Source: Rhizobiales bacterium Ga0077525 (GTDB lineage: Bacteria > Pseudomonadota > Alphaproteobacteria > Rhizobiales > Xanthobacteraceae). Taken from it: 64,000 bases of DNA. Below, one piece after another: positions 26,950 through 36,392 of this stretch (position 1 is its first letter; each line of letters opens with the position of its first letter). The position numbers and the translations under genes are program-made. The stretch spans positions 1-64,000 of the forward strand of contig LNDS01000027.1 in assembly GCA_001464835.1 (NCBI GenBank). The letters run 5' to 3'. The notes under the pieces were generated by a model, which saw only the letters and a list, made by a program, of their open reading frames with translations, was not told the DNA's origin and did not search any database.

Positions 26950-28119
26950 ATGCGAAAATCGGTTTGGCTCTCGGCTGCGATTCTGGCGGGCGTGTTGGCG
27001 GCGTCATCCTCGTCACAGGCGCAGGATACCGTCAAGATCGGTTTGATCATGGCCTATTCGGGCCAGTTCGCCGACACCGCGGCGCAGATGGACAACGCCA
27101 TCAAGCTGTACGTCAAGCAGCATGGCGACACGATCGCCGGCAAGAAAATCGAAATCATCCGCAAGGACACCGGCGGTCCGAACCCGGACGTCGCCAAGCG
27201 CCTGGCGCAGGAACTGATCGTGCGCGACAAGGTCGACATTCTCGCCGGCTTCACGCTGACGCCGGAAGCGTTCGGCGCCGCCGACGTGTCGGCGGAAGCC
27301 AAGAAGTTCATGGTGGTGATGAACGCGGCGACGTCCGCCATCACGACAAGGTCGCCATACGTCGCGCGCACCTCGCTGACCATTCCGCAGCTTGAAAATA
27401 CCTTCGGCGCCTGGGCCGCCAAGAGCGGCATCAAGAAGGCCTATACGATGGTCTCGGATTACGGCCCGGGCATCGATGCGGAAACCTGGTTCCAGAAGGG
27501 CTTCACGGGCGCCGGCGGCGACATCGTCGGTTCGGTGCGCATGCCGGTCGCCAATCCGGATTTTTCCGCCTTCGTGCAACGCGCCAAGGATCTCAGCCCG
27601 GAAGCGATCTTTGTCTTCATTCCCGGCGGCGCGCAGCCGCCGGCATTCATGAAGGCATTGGCCGAGCGCGGTATGGATTCCAAAACCGTCAAGGTGATGG
27701 GGCAGGGCGAGATCACCATGGACGACGTCGCACTCAAGAACATGGGTGACGCCGGGCTCGGCATCATTACCGTGTTTCACTATGGCTGGGAGCACAAGTC
27801 GAAGATGAACGAGGAGTTCGTCAAAGCCTACAATGCCGACTTCAAGCGCAACCCCGATGTGTTCTCGATCGGCGGCTGGGATGGCATGCACCTGATCTAC
27901 GAGACGCTGAAGAAGACCGGCGGCAAGGCCGACGGCGATTTACTGATCGCGGCGGCCAAGGGCATGAAATGGGAAAGCCCGCGCGGCCCGATCTCGATCG
28001 ATCCGAACACCCGCGACATCGTGCAGACGGTCTATATCCGCCGCGTCGAGAAGGTCGGGGCTGGGCTGCAGAACGTCGAATTCGACAAGATCGAGAATGT
28101 GAAGGATCCGGCGAAGTAG
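26950..28119 (+). CDS. ABC transporter substrate-binding protein, branched-chain amino-acid (LivJ/K) type
   Basis: 389 residues. A signal peptide (MRKSVWLSAAILAGVLAASSSSQAQ) precedes the type 1 periplasmic-binding fold: IGLIMAYSGQFADTAAQMDNAIKL, EIIRKDTGGPNPDVAKRLAQEL, and VMNAATSAITTRSPYVART. In Rhizobiales such proteins often bind aromatic or organic acids rather than leucine. No permease or ATPase gene adjoins it. It ends 6 bp before a palindromic element. Confidence 0.88.
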   Translation: MRKSVWLSAAILAGVLAASSSSQAQDTVKIGLIMAYSGQFADTAAQMDNAIKLYVKQHGDTIAGKKIEIIRKDTGGPNPDVAKRLAQELIVRDKVDILAGFTLTPEAFGAADVSAEAKKFMVVMNAATSAITTRSPYVARTSLTIPQLENTFGAWAAKSGIKKAYTMVSDYGPGIDAETWFQKGFTGAGGDIVGSVRMPVANPDFSAFVQRAKDLSPEAIFVFIPGGAQPPAFMKALAERGMDSKTVKVMGQGEITMDDVALKNMGDAGLGIITVFHYGWEHKSKMNEEFVKAYNADFKRNPDVFSIGGWDGMHLIYETLKKTGGKADGDLLIAAAKGMKWESPRGPISIDPNTRDIVQTVYIRRVEKVGAGLQNVEFDKIENVKDPAK

Positions 28120-28125
28120 CTTCCT

Positions 28126-28230
28126 GTCATTCCGGGATGGTGCGAAAGCGCCGGACCCGGAATCCAGTTCGAAATTCCGTGGCTTGTCTGGATTCCGGGT
28201 TCGCTCATTTCACGAGCGCCCCGGAATGAC
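28126..28230. repeat. Double-hairpin element, family B (CCGGGAATCC type)
   Basis: Inverted arms start GTCATTCCGGG and end CCCGGAATCCAG; the right arm mirrors them (CTGGATTCCGGG, then CCCCGGAATGAC). Each arm has an internal stem with a variable loop. It lies in the gap after the solute-binding gene, where it may stop transcription. It shares its end sequences (GTCAT and ATCCAG) with family A, which is otherwise different. Confidence 0.7.
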
Positions 28231-28352
28231 GACTATGGTGATCGGGTTTTGAGGAAACGCCCCTCGCGCGCCGCGCCCACTCGCCGTATGTTGGGACAAC
28301 GATTCTCCCCAATGGCGCGCCAAGACGCCCGTGCCCCAAGAACGCCCCGCCG

Positions 28353-29510
28353 ATGGAAGCGCTCAACCTGCCGCGACCGCCCTGGATGACCGAAGACCTC
28401 GTCATGCTCGAAGAGCAGGCGCGGCGCTTCATTGCCGCCGAATTCACCCCGCAAGTCGATCGCTGGCACGAAGCCGGCATCTACGACCGCGACGTCTGGA
28501 CCAAGGCTGGCGCGGCCGGGCTTTTGTGCGCCTCGATGCCGGAAGAGTATGGCGGCTCCGGCGGCACCTTTGCGCATGAGGCGGTGATCAACCGCGAATT
28601 GTCGCTCGGCGCTTTCGACTCTTTCGGCGCGCCGCTGCATTCCGGTATCGTCGCACCGTATATTCTGCACTACGGCACCGAGGAGCAGAAAAAGCGCTGG
28701 CTGCCGAAGCTCGCCACCGGCGAATTGGTCGGCGCCATCGCCATGACAGAGCCGGGCACCGGCTCCGATCTGCAAGGCGTGCGCACCAAGGCGGAGAAAT
28801 CCGGCAACGGTTACGTGCTCAACGGCGCCAAGACCTTCATCACCAACGGTCAGCACGCCAACCTGATCATCGTCGTTGCCAAGACCGACCCCAAGGCCGG
28901 CTCCAAGGGCGTCTCCTTGATGGTGGTCGAGACCGATGACGCGCCCGGCTTCCGCCGTGGCCGCAAGCTCAAGAAGCTCGGCCTCGATTCAGCCGACACG
29001 TCGGAACTGTTTTTCGATGACGTCAAGCTGCCGGCCGAGGCGCTGCTCGGCAGCGAGGAAGGCCAGGGCTTCTACCAGTTGATGAAGGAATTGCCGCAGG
29101 AGCGGCTCATCGTCGCGGTGCACGCGGTCGCCATGATGGAGCGGGCGCTGGCGCTGACCGTCGATTATGTCAAGCAGCGCAAGGCCTTCGGCAAGGCGAT
29201 CATCGAGTTCCAGAACACCCAGTTCGAACTGGCCGAATGCAAGACCGAAGTCACCATCGCCAAGGTGTTTCTCGACCATTGCATCGGACAGCATGTCGAG
29301 GGCAAGCTCGATACGGTGACGGCCTCGATGGCCAAATACAAGCTGACCGACACGCAGGCAAAAGTGATCGACCGCTGCCTGCAACTGTTCGGCGGCTACG
29401 GCTATATGGACGAATATCCGATCTCGCGGCTCTACCGCGATGCGCGCGTGTTGCGTATCTATGCGGGGACGAACGAGATCATGAAGCTTTTGATCGCGCG
29501 GAGCTTATAA
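28353..29510 (+). CDS. Acyl-CoA dehydrogenase
   Basis: 385 residues, the normal length. Motifs are AMTEPGTGSDLQGVRTKAEKS (FAD and substrate contact), FITNGQHANLIIV, QRKAFGKAIIEFQNTQFELAE and YPISRLYRDARVLRIYAGTNEIMK with the C-terminal ARSL. It catalyses the first step of beta-oxidation, with electrons going to ETF. The thiolase follows after 30 bp, so the dehydrogenase, thiolase, cupin and FadB-type genes probably form one operon. The start has no strong ribosome-binding site. Confidence 0.92.
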   Translation: MEALNLPRPPWMTEDLVMLEEQARRFIAAEFTPQVDRWHEAGIYDRDVWTKAGAAGLLCASMPEEYGGSGGTFAHEAVINRELSLGAFDSFGAPLHSGIVAPYILHYGTEEQKKRWLPKLATGELVGAIAMTEPGTGSDLQGVRTKAEKSGNGYVLNGAKTFITNGQHANLIIVVAKTDPKAGSKGVSLMVVETDDAPGFRRGRKLKKLGLDSADTSELFFDDVKLPAEALLGSEEGQGFYQLMKELPQERLIVAVHAVAMMERALALTVDYVKQRKAFGKAIIEFQNTQFELAECKTEVTIAKVFLDHCIGQHVEGKLDTVTASMAKYKLTDTQAKVIDRCLQLFGGYGYMDEYPISRLYRDARVLRIYAGTNEIMKLLIARSL

Positions 29511-29540
29511 GCTCGCGCGGCAATTGATTGGAGGCTGCCG

Positions 29541-30749
29541 ATGCCCGATGCATTCATCTACGACACAGTCCGCACCCCGCGCGGCCGCGGCAAGGCCGAC
29601 GGGTCGCTGCACGAGGTGACCGCGCTCAATCTGGCGGCGCAGACTTTGGCCGCGATCAAGGACCGCAACAAACTCGATCCGAAGCAGATCGACGATGTCG
29701 TGATGGGCTGCGTCGATCCGGTCGGCGAAGCCGGCGGCGACATCGCTCGCGCTGCGGCTCTGGTTGCCGGCCTCGGCGACAGCGTGCCCGGCATCCAGAT
29801 CAACCGCTTCTGCGCGTCGGGTCTGGACGCGGTGAATTTTGCCGCCGCCGAGATCATGTCCGGTCAGCACGACCTCACCATCGGCGGCGGCGTCGAATCC
29901 ATGAGCCGCGTCGGCATCGGCGCCGCCGGCGGCGCCTGGCCGGTCGACCCGAGCATCGCGGTCGAGACCTATTTTCTGCCGCAGGGCATATCCGCCGATC
30001 TGATCGCCACCAAATATGGCTTCTCGCGCGACGACGTCGATGCTTACGCCGTCGAGAGCCAGCAGCGCGCCGCCAAATCCTGGGAAGAAGGCCGCTTCAA
30101 GAACTCGGTGATGACGGTCAAGGACGTCAACGGCCTCACTATCCTCGACAAAGACGAACACATGCGGCCATCGACGACGATGCAGTCGCTGGCTTCGTTG
30201 CAGCCGTCCTTCGTGCAGATGGGCGAAATGGCCGGCTTCGATGCGGTTGCTGTGCAGCGCTATCCCGAACTGGAAAGCGTCAATCACGTCCATCACGCCG
30301 GCAATTCGTCCGGCATCGTCGATGGCGCCGCCGCGGTGCTTATCGGCAGCAAGGAAGCGGGCGCGAAAGCGGGCCTGAAACCGCGCGCGCGCATCAAGGC
30401 TTTCGCCAATATCGGCTCGGAGCCTGCGATTATGCTGACCGGCCCGGTCGACGTCACGCACAAGGTTTTGAAAAAGGCCGGCATGTCGATTGCCGATATC
30501 GATCTGTTCGAACTCAACGAGGCTTTCGCCTCCGTTGTGCTGCGCTACATGCAGGCCTTCGACATTCCACGCGACAAGATCAATGTCTGCGGCGGCGCAA
30601 TTGCCATGGGCCATCCGCTGGGCGCGACCGGCGCGATGATCCTCGGCACCGTACTCGATGAGCTGGAACGCACCGGCAAATCGACGGCGCTGATCACGCT
30701 CTGCATCGGCGCCGGCATGGGCACGGCGACGATCATCGAGCGCGTCTAG
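29541..30749 (+). CDS. Acetyl-CoA C-acyltransferase (thiolase)
   Basis: 402 residues. The nucleophilic cysteine is in [19 protein letters not shown], the histidine region is [14 protein letters not shown], and the C-terminal cysteine is in [28 protein letters not shown] is the usual glycine loop. It cleaves 3-ketoacyl-CoA to acetyl-CoA and a shortened acyl-CoA. It is probably co-transcribed with the preceding dehydrogenase and the FadB-type gene. GGAGG upstream of ATG 29541 supports the start. Confidence 0.93.
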   Translation: MPDAFIYDTVRTPRGRGKADGSLHEVTALNLAAQTLAAIKDRNKLDPKQIDDVVMGCVDPVGEAGGDIARAAALVAGLGDSVPGIQINRFCASGLDAVNFAAAEIMSGQHDLTIGGGVESMSRVGIGAAGGAWPVDPSIAVETYFLPQGISADLIATKYGFSRDDVDAYAVESQQRAAKSWEEGRFKNSVMTVKDVNGLTILDKDEHMRPSTTMQSLASLQPSFVQMGEMAGFDAVAVQRYPELESVNHVHHAGNSSGIVDGAAAVLIGSKEAGAKAGLKPRARIKAFANIGSEPAIMLTGPVDVTHKVLKKAGMSIADIDLFELNEAFASVVLRYMQAFDIPRDKINVCGGAIAMGHPLGATGAMILGTVLDELERTGKSTALITLCIGAGMGTATIIERV

Positions 30750-30792
30750 TTTTCGTGAGGGGTCACGAGAGGATTGAAACGAGACTGACGGA

Positions 30793-31266
30793 ATGCCCAA
30801 GATCGACATCGACAATATCAAGATCGAAACCGGAAGCGTCTATCCGGCTCATCTCGCTAAGGCGATCGAAGGCCGTTCGCGACAGCGTCTCGGCAACGCC
30901 GTGGGCCTGTCACAGTTCGGCGTCAACCTGTGCCGGCTGGTGCCGGGCGCCTCGTCGTCGCTGCGGCACTGGCATTTAAGTGAAGACGAGTTCGTCTATG
31001 TGCTCGAGGGCGAAGTGACTTTGTGCGAGGACGGCGGCGAGACGGTGCTCAAGCCCGGTGACGCTGCCGGCTGGAAGGCCGGTGTCACCAACGGTCATTG
31101 TCTCGTCAACCGTTCGCAAAGCGACGTAGTGGTTCTCGAAATCGGGTCCCGTCACGACCGTGAAGTCGCCGAATATCCCGACCACGATTTGAAATTTGAA
31201 CGCGACGGCGACAGCCACAAAGTGACCCGCAAGAACGGCGAACCTTTTTCCTCTCAAGGAGCTTGA
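30793..31266 (+). CDS. Cupin-domain protein
   Basis: 157 residues. Cupin motif 1 is visible as RHWHLSEDEFVYVLEGEVTL (two His and one Glu likely to bind metal) and motif 2 as GDAAGWKAGVTNGHCLVN. It is of the small single-cupin type often written as an uncharacterised enzyme. It sits between the thiolase and FadB-type genes with gaps of 43 and 5 bp, so it is likely co-expressed with beta-oxidation. Its role there is unknown. Confidence 0.8.
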   Translation: MPKIDIDNIKIETGSVYPAHLAKAIEGRSRQRLGNAVGLSQFGVNLCRLVPGASSSLRHWHLSEDEFVYVLEGEVTLCEDGGETVLKPGDAAGWKAGVTNGHCLVNRSQSDVVVLEIGSRHDREVAEYPDHDLKFERDGDSHKVTRKNGEPFSSQGA

Positions 31267-31271
31267 CGCTC

Positions 31272-33524
31272 ATGGCTAATTTCAAATTTGACGTCGACGC
31301 CGACGGCATTGCGCTGATCACCTGGGACATGCCCGACCGTTCGATGAACGTCATCACCATGGGCGTGATCGAGGAACTCGGCACGCTGGTCGACAAGGTC
31401 GCAGATGACGCGGCGATCAAGGGCGCGGTCATCACCTCCGGCAAGGAGGCCTTCTGCGGCGGCGCGGACCTGACCATGCTGGAAGGCATGGGCGCGGTCT
31501 ACGCGCAGAAGGTCAAAAGCGAAGGCGAAGTGGCGGCGGCGCAATTCGTCTTCGATGAGAGCCGCAAGCTGTCGCAGCTTTACCGCCGTATCGAGAAGGG
31601 CGGCAAGGAGACGACCGCCAAGGACAAAAGCCATACGCCCGGCAAGCCTTTCGTCTGCGCGCTCAACGGCACGGCGATGGGCGGCGGCTTCGAACTGGCG
31701 CTGGCCTGTCATCACCGCGTCGCCGCCGATAATCCGAAGACGCGGCTCGGCCTGCCGGAAATCAAGATCGGCTTGTTCCCCGGCGCCGGCGGCACGCAGC
31801 GTGTCGCGCGCATGATGCAGCCGGCCGATGCGCTGCAATTCCTGCTCAAGGGCGACCAACTGAAAACCGATCGCGCCAAGACGATGAAGCTGATCGACAA
31901 CGTCGTGCCGGCGGCCGACCTGATCACGACCGCGAAGGACTGGATCAAGGCCGGCGGCAAGGGCGAAGCGCCGTGGGACGTAAAGGGCTTCAAGCTGCCC
32001 GGCGGTCTTGTTTACTCCAAGGCCGGCATGATGACCTTCCCGGCGGCGAATGCGATCTATCGCCGCGAGACCTACGACAATTACCCGGCCGCCCGCGCGA
32101 TTCTCCAGGTCGTCTATGAAGGCCTGCAAGTCGACATGGACACCGCGCTGCGCATCGAGTCGCGCTGGTTTGCCAAGATCGTGCGTACGCCGGAAGCCGC
32201 CAGCATGATCCGCACCTTGTTCGTCAACATGCAGGATTTGAACAAGGGCGCGCGCCGCCCGGCGGGTGAGCCGGCAACGAACATCAAGAAGGTCGGCATT
32301 GTCGGCGCCGGCTTTATGGGCGCCGGCATCGCGCAGGTCAGCGCCGCCGCCGGCCTTGCGGTCGTGCTGGTCGATCGCGATCAGGAGACGGCCGACAAGG
32401 GCAAGGCGGCGCTGCACAAGTCATTGAGCGACCGTGTCATGAAAGGCCGCATGAAGGGCGCCGAGCGCGATACGCTATTGGAAAAGATCACGCCGTCGGC
32501 CGACTATGCATCCCTGAAGGATTGCGACCTGATCATCGAAGCGGTGTTCGAGGACCGCAAAGTCAAGTCCGATGTTATTGCCAAGATCCAGGCAGTGATT
32601 TCCGATACGGCGATTTTTGCCTCCAACACCTCGACGCTGCCGATCACCTCGCTGGCCGCCGAGTTCAAGGATCCGAAGCGTTTCATCGGAGTGCATTTCT
32701 TCTCGCCGGTGGCGATCATGATGCTGACCGAAGTCATCATGGGCAAGGAAACCGGCGACCGGGCACTCGCCGTCGCGCTCGATTACATCCGCGCCATCCG
32801 CAAGACGCCGATCGTCGTCAACGACTCGCGCGGCTTCTACGCCAACCGCTGCGTGCTCAACTACATCAAGGAAGGCCACTTGATGCTGCTTGAGGGCATA
32901 CCGCCGGCGATGATCGAGAACACCGCGCGCATGGCCGGCATGCCGGTCGGGCCTTTGTCGCTCAATGACGAAACCGCGCTCGACCTCGGCTTGAAAATCG
33001 TCCGCGCCACCGAGGCCGATCTCGGCGCCGAGGCGGTCGAGCCCGGCATGAAGATTCTTTTGGAGAACATGGTCGAGAAGCAGGGCCGTCTCGGCCGCAA
33101 GAACGGCAAGGGCTTCTACGATTACCCGGCCGGCGCGCCCAAGAAATTGTGGGCCGGGCTTACTGACCTCTTGCCGAAGAAACTCAGCCGCGAGGAAATC
33201 GAAGCCGTCGACGTGGACGAACTCAAGCAGCGTTTCCTCGTCACCCAGGCGGTCGAGGCCGCGCGCACCTTCGAGGAGAAAGTCGTCACCGACGTGCGCG
33301 AGGCCGATGTCGGTTCCATCCTCGGCTTCGGCTTTGCGCCATTCTCCGGCGGCACTCTGTCGTATATCGACATGATGGGAACGAAGAAGTTCGTCGCTTT
33401 GTGCAAGAGACTGGAAGCGAAATTCGGCGCGCGCTTTACGCCGCCGAAATTGCTCGTCGAGATGGCCGAGAAGGGCGAGAGCTTCTACGGCCGCTTCGCC
33501 CCGGAGAAGAAGAAAGCGGCTTAG
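31272..33524 (+). CDS. FadB-type multifunctional enoyl-CoA hydratase / 3-hydroxyacyl-CoA dehydrogenase
   Basis: 750 residues. The N-terminal crotonase domain has SGKEAFCGGADLTMLE and the oxyanion region NGTAMGGGFELALACH. From about residue 335 the NAD-binding domain reads KKVGIVGAGFMGAGIAQVSA, followed by the active-site region FIGVHFFSPVAIMMLTEVI. Start ATG 31272 has AAGGAG 10 bp upstream; a TTG at 31263 overlaps the cupin stop. It completes the beta-oxidation set with the dehydrogenase and thiolase upstream. Confidence 0.94.
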   Translation: MANFKFDVDADGIALITWDMPDRSMNVITMGVIEELGTLVDKVADDAAIKGAVITSGKEAFCGGADLTMLEGMGAVYAQKVKSEGEVAAAQFVFDESRKLSQLYRRIEKGGKETTAKDKSHTPGKPFVCALNGTAMGGGFELALACHHRVAADNPKTRLGLPEIKIGLFPGAGGTQRVARMMQPADALQFLLKGDQLKTDRAKTMKLIDNVVPAADLITTAKDWIKAGGKGEAPWDVKGFKLPGGLVYSKAGMMTFPAANAIYRRETYDNYPAARAILQVVYEGLQVDMDTALRIESRWFAKIVRTPEAASMIRTLFVNMQDLNKGARRPAGEPATNIKKVGIVGAGFMGAGIAQVSAAAGLAVVLVDRDQETADKGKAALHKSLSDRVMKGRMKGAERDTLLEKITPSADYASLKDCDLIIEAVFEDRKVKSDVIAKIQAVISDTAIFASNTSTLPITSLAAEFKDPKRFIGVHFFSPVAIMMLTEVIMGKETGDRALAVALDYIRAIRKTPIVVNDSRGFYANRCVLNYIKEGHLMLLEGIPPAMIENTARMAGMPVGPLSLNDETALDLGLKIVRATEADLGAEAVEPGMKILLENMVEKQGRLGRKNGKGFYDYPAGAPKKLWAGLTDLLPKKLSREEIEAVDVDELKQRFLVTQAVEAARTFEEKVVTDVREADVGSILGFGFAPFSGGTLSYIDMMGTKKFVALCKRLEAKFGARFTPPKLLVEMAEKGESFYGRFAPEKKKAA

Positions 33525-33614
33525 TTTTCGCGCAGGCGCGACAATTTGCTCCGCTCACCCCGGCCATAGCCGTCCGAGGGACGGCGTCGCCTATGAGCGA
33601 GGGCCTTAGTATTT

Positions 33615-33700
33615 GTCATGGCTGGGCTCGTCCCGGCCATCTCGCTTAGGGACGCACTGCCCATCTAAGCGGGATCACCGGGACAAGCCCGGTGATAACA
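33615..33700. repeat. Double-hairpin element, family C (GGGCTCGTCCC type)
   Basis: Two inverted arms. The left begins GTCATGGCTGGGC and ends GCTTAG; the right mirrors it from CTAAGCGGGAT to GGTGATAAC. Each arm folds into its own hairpin (GGCTGGG with CCCGGCC; CACCGGG with CCCGGTG). It lies between the FadB-type gene and the DUF4112 gene. The open frame of the latter runs into the element, which argues for its later start codon. Confidence 0.65.
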
Positions 33701-33757
33701 GGGTCATGTCATTTGACACGCCTTGAACCAAAAGGCGGCATTCCTACTTATCGTGCT

Positions 33758-34210
33758 ATGGCACGCACAAACTCCCGCATGATTGACATCACCCCGCCGC
33801 GCAGTGGCGCCCGTCAATCGAAAGGCGCCGGTCAGACACACCGCGAGCGCCCGTCGCAGGGCGATTTCGCGCGCCGCGCTGCGCTCGAGCGGCTGGACTG
33901 GATTGCCAACCTGATGGATTCGGCGATCGTCATTCCCGGCACGCGCATTACCGTCGGCCTAGACGCCTTGATCGGCCTGGCCCCGGGCATCGGCGACACC
34001 GTCACCACCTTGATTTCGCTGTGGATGGTCAAGGAAGCGCACGGCCTCGGCGCGCCGAAGCATCTCATTGCGCGCATGATCGGCAATGTCGCGCTCGACG
34101 GCCTTGTCGGCGCCGTGCCGCTTTTGGGCGACGCCTTCGACGTCATGTTCCGCGCCAACCGCCGCAATATCAAGTTGCTGCGCGAGCATTTCGAGCGCGA
34201 AGGCCTCTAG
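33758..34210 (+). CDS. DUF4112 protein
   Basis: 150 residues. The core LDWIANLMDSAIVIPGTRITVGLDALIGLAPGIGDTVTTL and VALDGLVGAVPLLGDAFDVMFRANRRN match DUF4112, small proteins with two hydrophobic hairpin-like segments likely to associate with membrane. The function is unknown. ATG 33758 is chosen because an earlier in-frame GTG (33692) lies inside the repeat element; ATG 33779 is also possible. Convergent with the RecD-like helicase, stops adjoining. Confidence 0.8.
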   Translation: MARTNSRMIDITPPRSGARQSKGAGQTHRERPSQGDFARRAALERLDWIANLMDSAIVIPGTRITVGLDALIGLAPGIGDTVTTLISLWMVKEAHGLGAPKHLIARMIGNVALDGLVGAVPLLGDAFDVMFRANRRNIKLLREHFEREGL

Positions 34211-35317
34211 CTACATCACAATCGTCAGCCGCTTCGCCGCGCGGGTGACGCCGGTGTAAAGCCAGCGCTCGCGGCTTTCCGAAAACGCGGCGCTCTCGTC
34301 GAACAGCACGACGTCGTCCCATTGCGAGCCTTGCGACTTGTGCACGGTCAGCACATAGCCGTAATCGAACTCGTCATAAGGCCGGCGCGACTGCCACTCC
34401 AGTTTCTCGATGCCGCCGGTGAAGCATTCCGGCCGTACCGACACCTTGACGCCGCGCGTCGCGTGCTCGTCGTCGGGCAGCAAACGCATCGTCATGATGC
34501 CCTTCTTGCCGCCGCGCTCCTTCACGCTCCACAGGCCGCCGTTGAACAGGCCCTTCTTGCGGTTGTTGCGCAGGCACACCAGCTTGTCGCCGGCCTCCGG
34601 CATCAGGTCGGTGAAGCCGCGGCGCTGCCGCATGCGCTGGTTATAGGCGCGGCGCGTATTGTTGCGGCCGACCAGCACCTGGTCGGCGTCGAGCACGCGT
34701 TGCGGATCGAGGTCGGCCTTGAGCACGACTTCGCTTTCGCCGTAGCGGCCCGGTTCGAGATAATCGCCGGCGCGAATGTCCATCGACAGCCGCACGATCG
34801 GATTGTCGCGCGCCTGGCGATGCACTTCGGTGAGCATCGAGTCCGGCTCCTGCTCGGTGAAGAAGCCGCCGCCCGAGATCGGCGGTAACTGGGCCGGGTC
34901 GCCAAGCACCAGCAGCGGCACCCCGAACGACAACAGGTCGCGGCCCAGTTCGGCATCGACCATCGAGCATTCGTCGATGATGATCAGCTCGGCCTTGGAG
35001 GCCGGCGCTTCGTCCCACAGGTCGAAATTGGGGATTTCGTCGCCGCTCTCGCGGGTGCGGTAGATCAGCGAGTGAATCGTGGTGGCGCCGCGGCACCCTT
35101 TGCCGCGCATCACCGAGGCCGCCTTACCGGTGAAGGCGGCGAACTTGACCTCGCCGTCGACCGCGTCGGCGATATGGGTGGCGAGCGTGGTCTTGCCGGT
35201 GCCGGCATAGCCGAACAGCCGGAACACCTGTGGCGTGTTGCCGGTGCCGGGCTTGGCCTTGAGCCAGTCGGCAACGGCCTTGAGGGCGTCATCCTGGTGC
35301 GGGGTGAACTGCGTCAT
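34211..35317 (-). CDS. RecD/Dda-like superfamily 1 DNA helicase or ATPase
   Basis: 368 residues. Walker A is LFGYAGTGKTTLATHIA, Walker B is ELIIIDECSMVDAEL, motif III is LVLGDPAQLPPISGG, and the C-terminal UvrD-like motif is GYVLTVHKSQGSQWDDV with YTGVTRAAKRL. This is the short AAA_30 plus UvrD_C_2 form related to phage Dda and RecD2, without an N-terminal partner-binding domain. Probably a 5'-3' DNA helicase. ATG 35317 fits better than the frame opening at 35329. Confidence 0.88.
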   Translation of the reverse strand: MTQFTPHQDDALKAVADWLKAKPGTGNTPQVFRLFGYAGTGKTTLATHIADAVDGEVKFAAFTGKAASVMRGKGCRGATTIHSLIYRTRESGDEIPNFDLWDEAPASKAELIIIDECSMVDAELGRDLLSFGVPLLVLGDPAQLPPISGGGFFTEQEPDSMLTEVHRQARDNPIVRLSMDIRAGDYLEPGRYGESEVVLKADLDPQRVLDADQVLVGRNNTRRAYNQRMRQRRGFTDLMPEAGDKLVCLRNNRKKGLFNGGLWSVKERGGKKGIMTMRLLPDDEHATRGVKVSVRPECFTGGIEKLEWQSRRPYDEFDYGYVLTVHKSQGSQWDDVVLFDESAAFSESRERWLYTGVTRAAKRLTIVM

Positions 35318-35475
35318 GGGCCGAAGCAATAGAGCATCGCGGCGCGATACAAAAGAACAAAATATGAACCTTGGCGTGCATCGCGCAATTTTACCTCGCT
35401 GTCCACTGGCAAGGGCCGGCGGACGAGGGGTGCCCGCAACAGAGAACTGGCCGCCGTCACCCGGCCGTCATAATA

Positions 35476-35493
35476 TGTCGATATGTCTCGACA
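35476..35493. promoter_or_regulatory. Perfect dyad TGTCGA-N6-TCGACA at the arsR start, candidate ArsR operator
   Basis: Inverted 6-bp arms are exact. It lies in the 165-bp divergent region between the helicase and arsR, and overlaps the first possible arsR start (35483), so translation may begin at 35495 or 35510. ArsR-family repressors bind short dyads by their own promoters. Confidence 0.4.
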
Positions 35494-35869
35494 GATGGAC
35501 ATTGCCAGAATGGACGCCAAAAAATCGCAGGCCGCATTTTCCGCGCTCGCCCAGCCGACGCGGCTGAAGGCGTTTCGCAGACTGGTCGCCGCGCATCCGG
35601 ACGGTTTGCCGGCCGGTGACATCGCCGCCTTCTGCAAGGTGCCGCACAACACCATGTCGACGCATCTGGCCGCGCTGATGCGCGGCGGCCTGATAGCGGT
35701 GACGCGCGACGGTCGCTCGATGAAGTACCGCGCCAATCTCGACGGCTTCCGTGGCCTGATCGACTTCATGCTGCGCGACTGCTGCGGCGGCAATCCCGAT
35801 ATCTGCGCGCCGGTGGTCGAGAATTTCAATGCGAGTTGCTGCGTTCCAAAGGAGAAGATACGTGCCTGA
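35483..35869 (+). CDS. arsR: ArsR-family metalloregulator
   Basis: Up to 128 residues; the start may be 35483, 35495 or 35510. The winged helix core reads FSALAQPTRLKAFRRLVAAHPDG, PAGDIAAFCKVPHNTMSTHLAALMRGGLI and TRDGRSMKYRANL. Cysteines occur at the C-terminal part (RDCCGGNPDIC and NASCCVPKE), possible arsenite ligands, rather than in the classical alpha-3 CVCDL position. It heads arsR-arsC-aquaglyceroporin and overlaps arsC by 8 bp. Likely repressor released by As(III). Confidence 0.88.
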   Translation: MSRQMDIARMDAKKSQAAFSALAQPTRLKAFRRLVAAHPDGLPAGDIAAFCKVPHNTMSTHLAALMRGGLIAVTRDGRSMKYRANLDGFRGLIDFMLRDCCGGNPDICAPVVENFNASCCVPKEKIRA

Positions 35870-36392
35870 CCGTAGTTACAACGTGCTCTTCCTCTGCACC
35901 GGCAATTCGGCGCGCTCGATCCTCGGCGAGGCTATCCTCAACCGCTCGGGCCAAGGCCGCTTCAAGGCTTTCAGCGCCGGCAGCCAGCCGAAAGGCCAGG
36001 TCAACCCGCATACGCTGACCTTGCTGCGTGGGCTCGGCTACGACGTGTCCGGCTTTCGCTCCAAGGCCTGGACCGAATTCGCGCAACCCGGCGCGCCCGC
36101 TCTCGATTTCGTTTTCACCGTTTGCGATGACGCGGCCGGCGAATCCTGTCCGATCTGGCCTGGCCAGCCGATGACCGCGCATTGGGGCATTCCCGATCCG
36201 GCGGCGGTCACGGGCAGCGATGCCGAGATCGCGGTTGCTTTCGACGACGCCTATCGCATGCTCAAGCGCCGTATCGATCTCCTGCTGGCGCTGCCGATCA
36301 AAAAGCTCGACAGGCTGGTGCTGCAAAAGCGGCTCAAGGATATCGGCGCCAGCGAAGGCGCGACGCAAAAGGCCAAAGGCGAATTGGCGTGA
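35862..36392 (+). CDS. arsC: Arsenate reductase, low-molecular-weight phosphatase type
   Basis: 176 residues from GTG 35862, which has AAGGAG 7-8 bp upstream. The P-loop is CTGNSARS (Cys12 to Arg18), as in the LMW-PTP family; FTVCDDAAGESCPIWPG carries the further cysteines used in disulfide relay by ArsC of this type. It reduces arsenate to arsenite. The 3' end is overlapped by the aquaglyceroporin gene as GTGA. The last 20 residues are Lys-rich and not conserved in my memory of the family. Confidence 0.9.
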   Translation: MPDRSYNVLFLCTGNSARSILGEAILNRSGQGRFKAFSAGSQPKGQVNPHTLTLLRGLGYDVSGFRSKAWTEFAQPGAPALDFVFTVCDDAAGESCPIWPGQPMTAHWGIPDPAAVTGSDAEIAVAFDDAYRMLKRRIDLLLALPIKKLDRLVLQKRLKDIGASEGATQKAKGELA

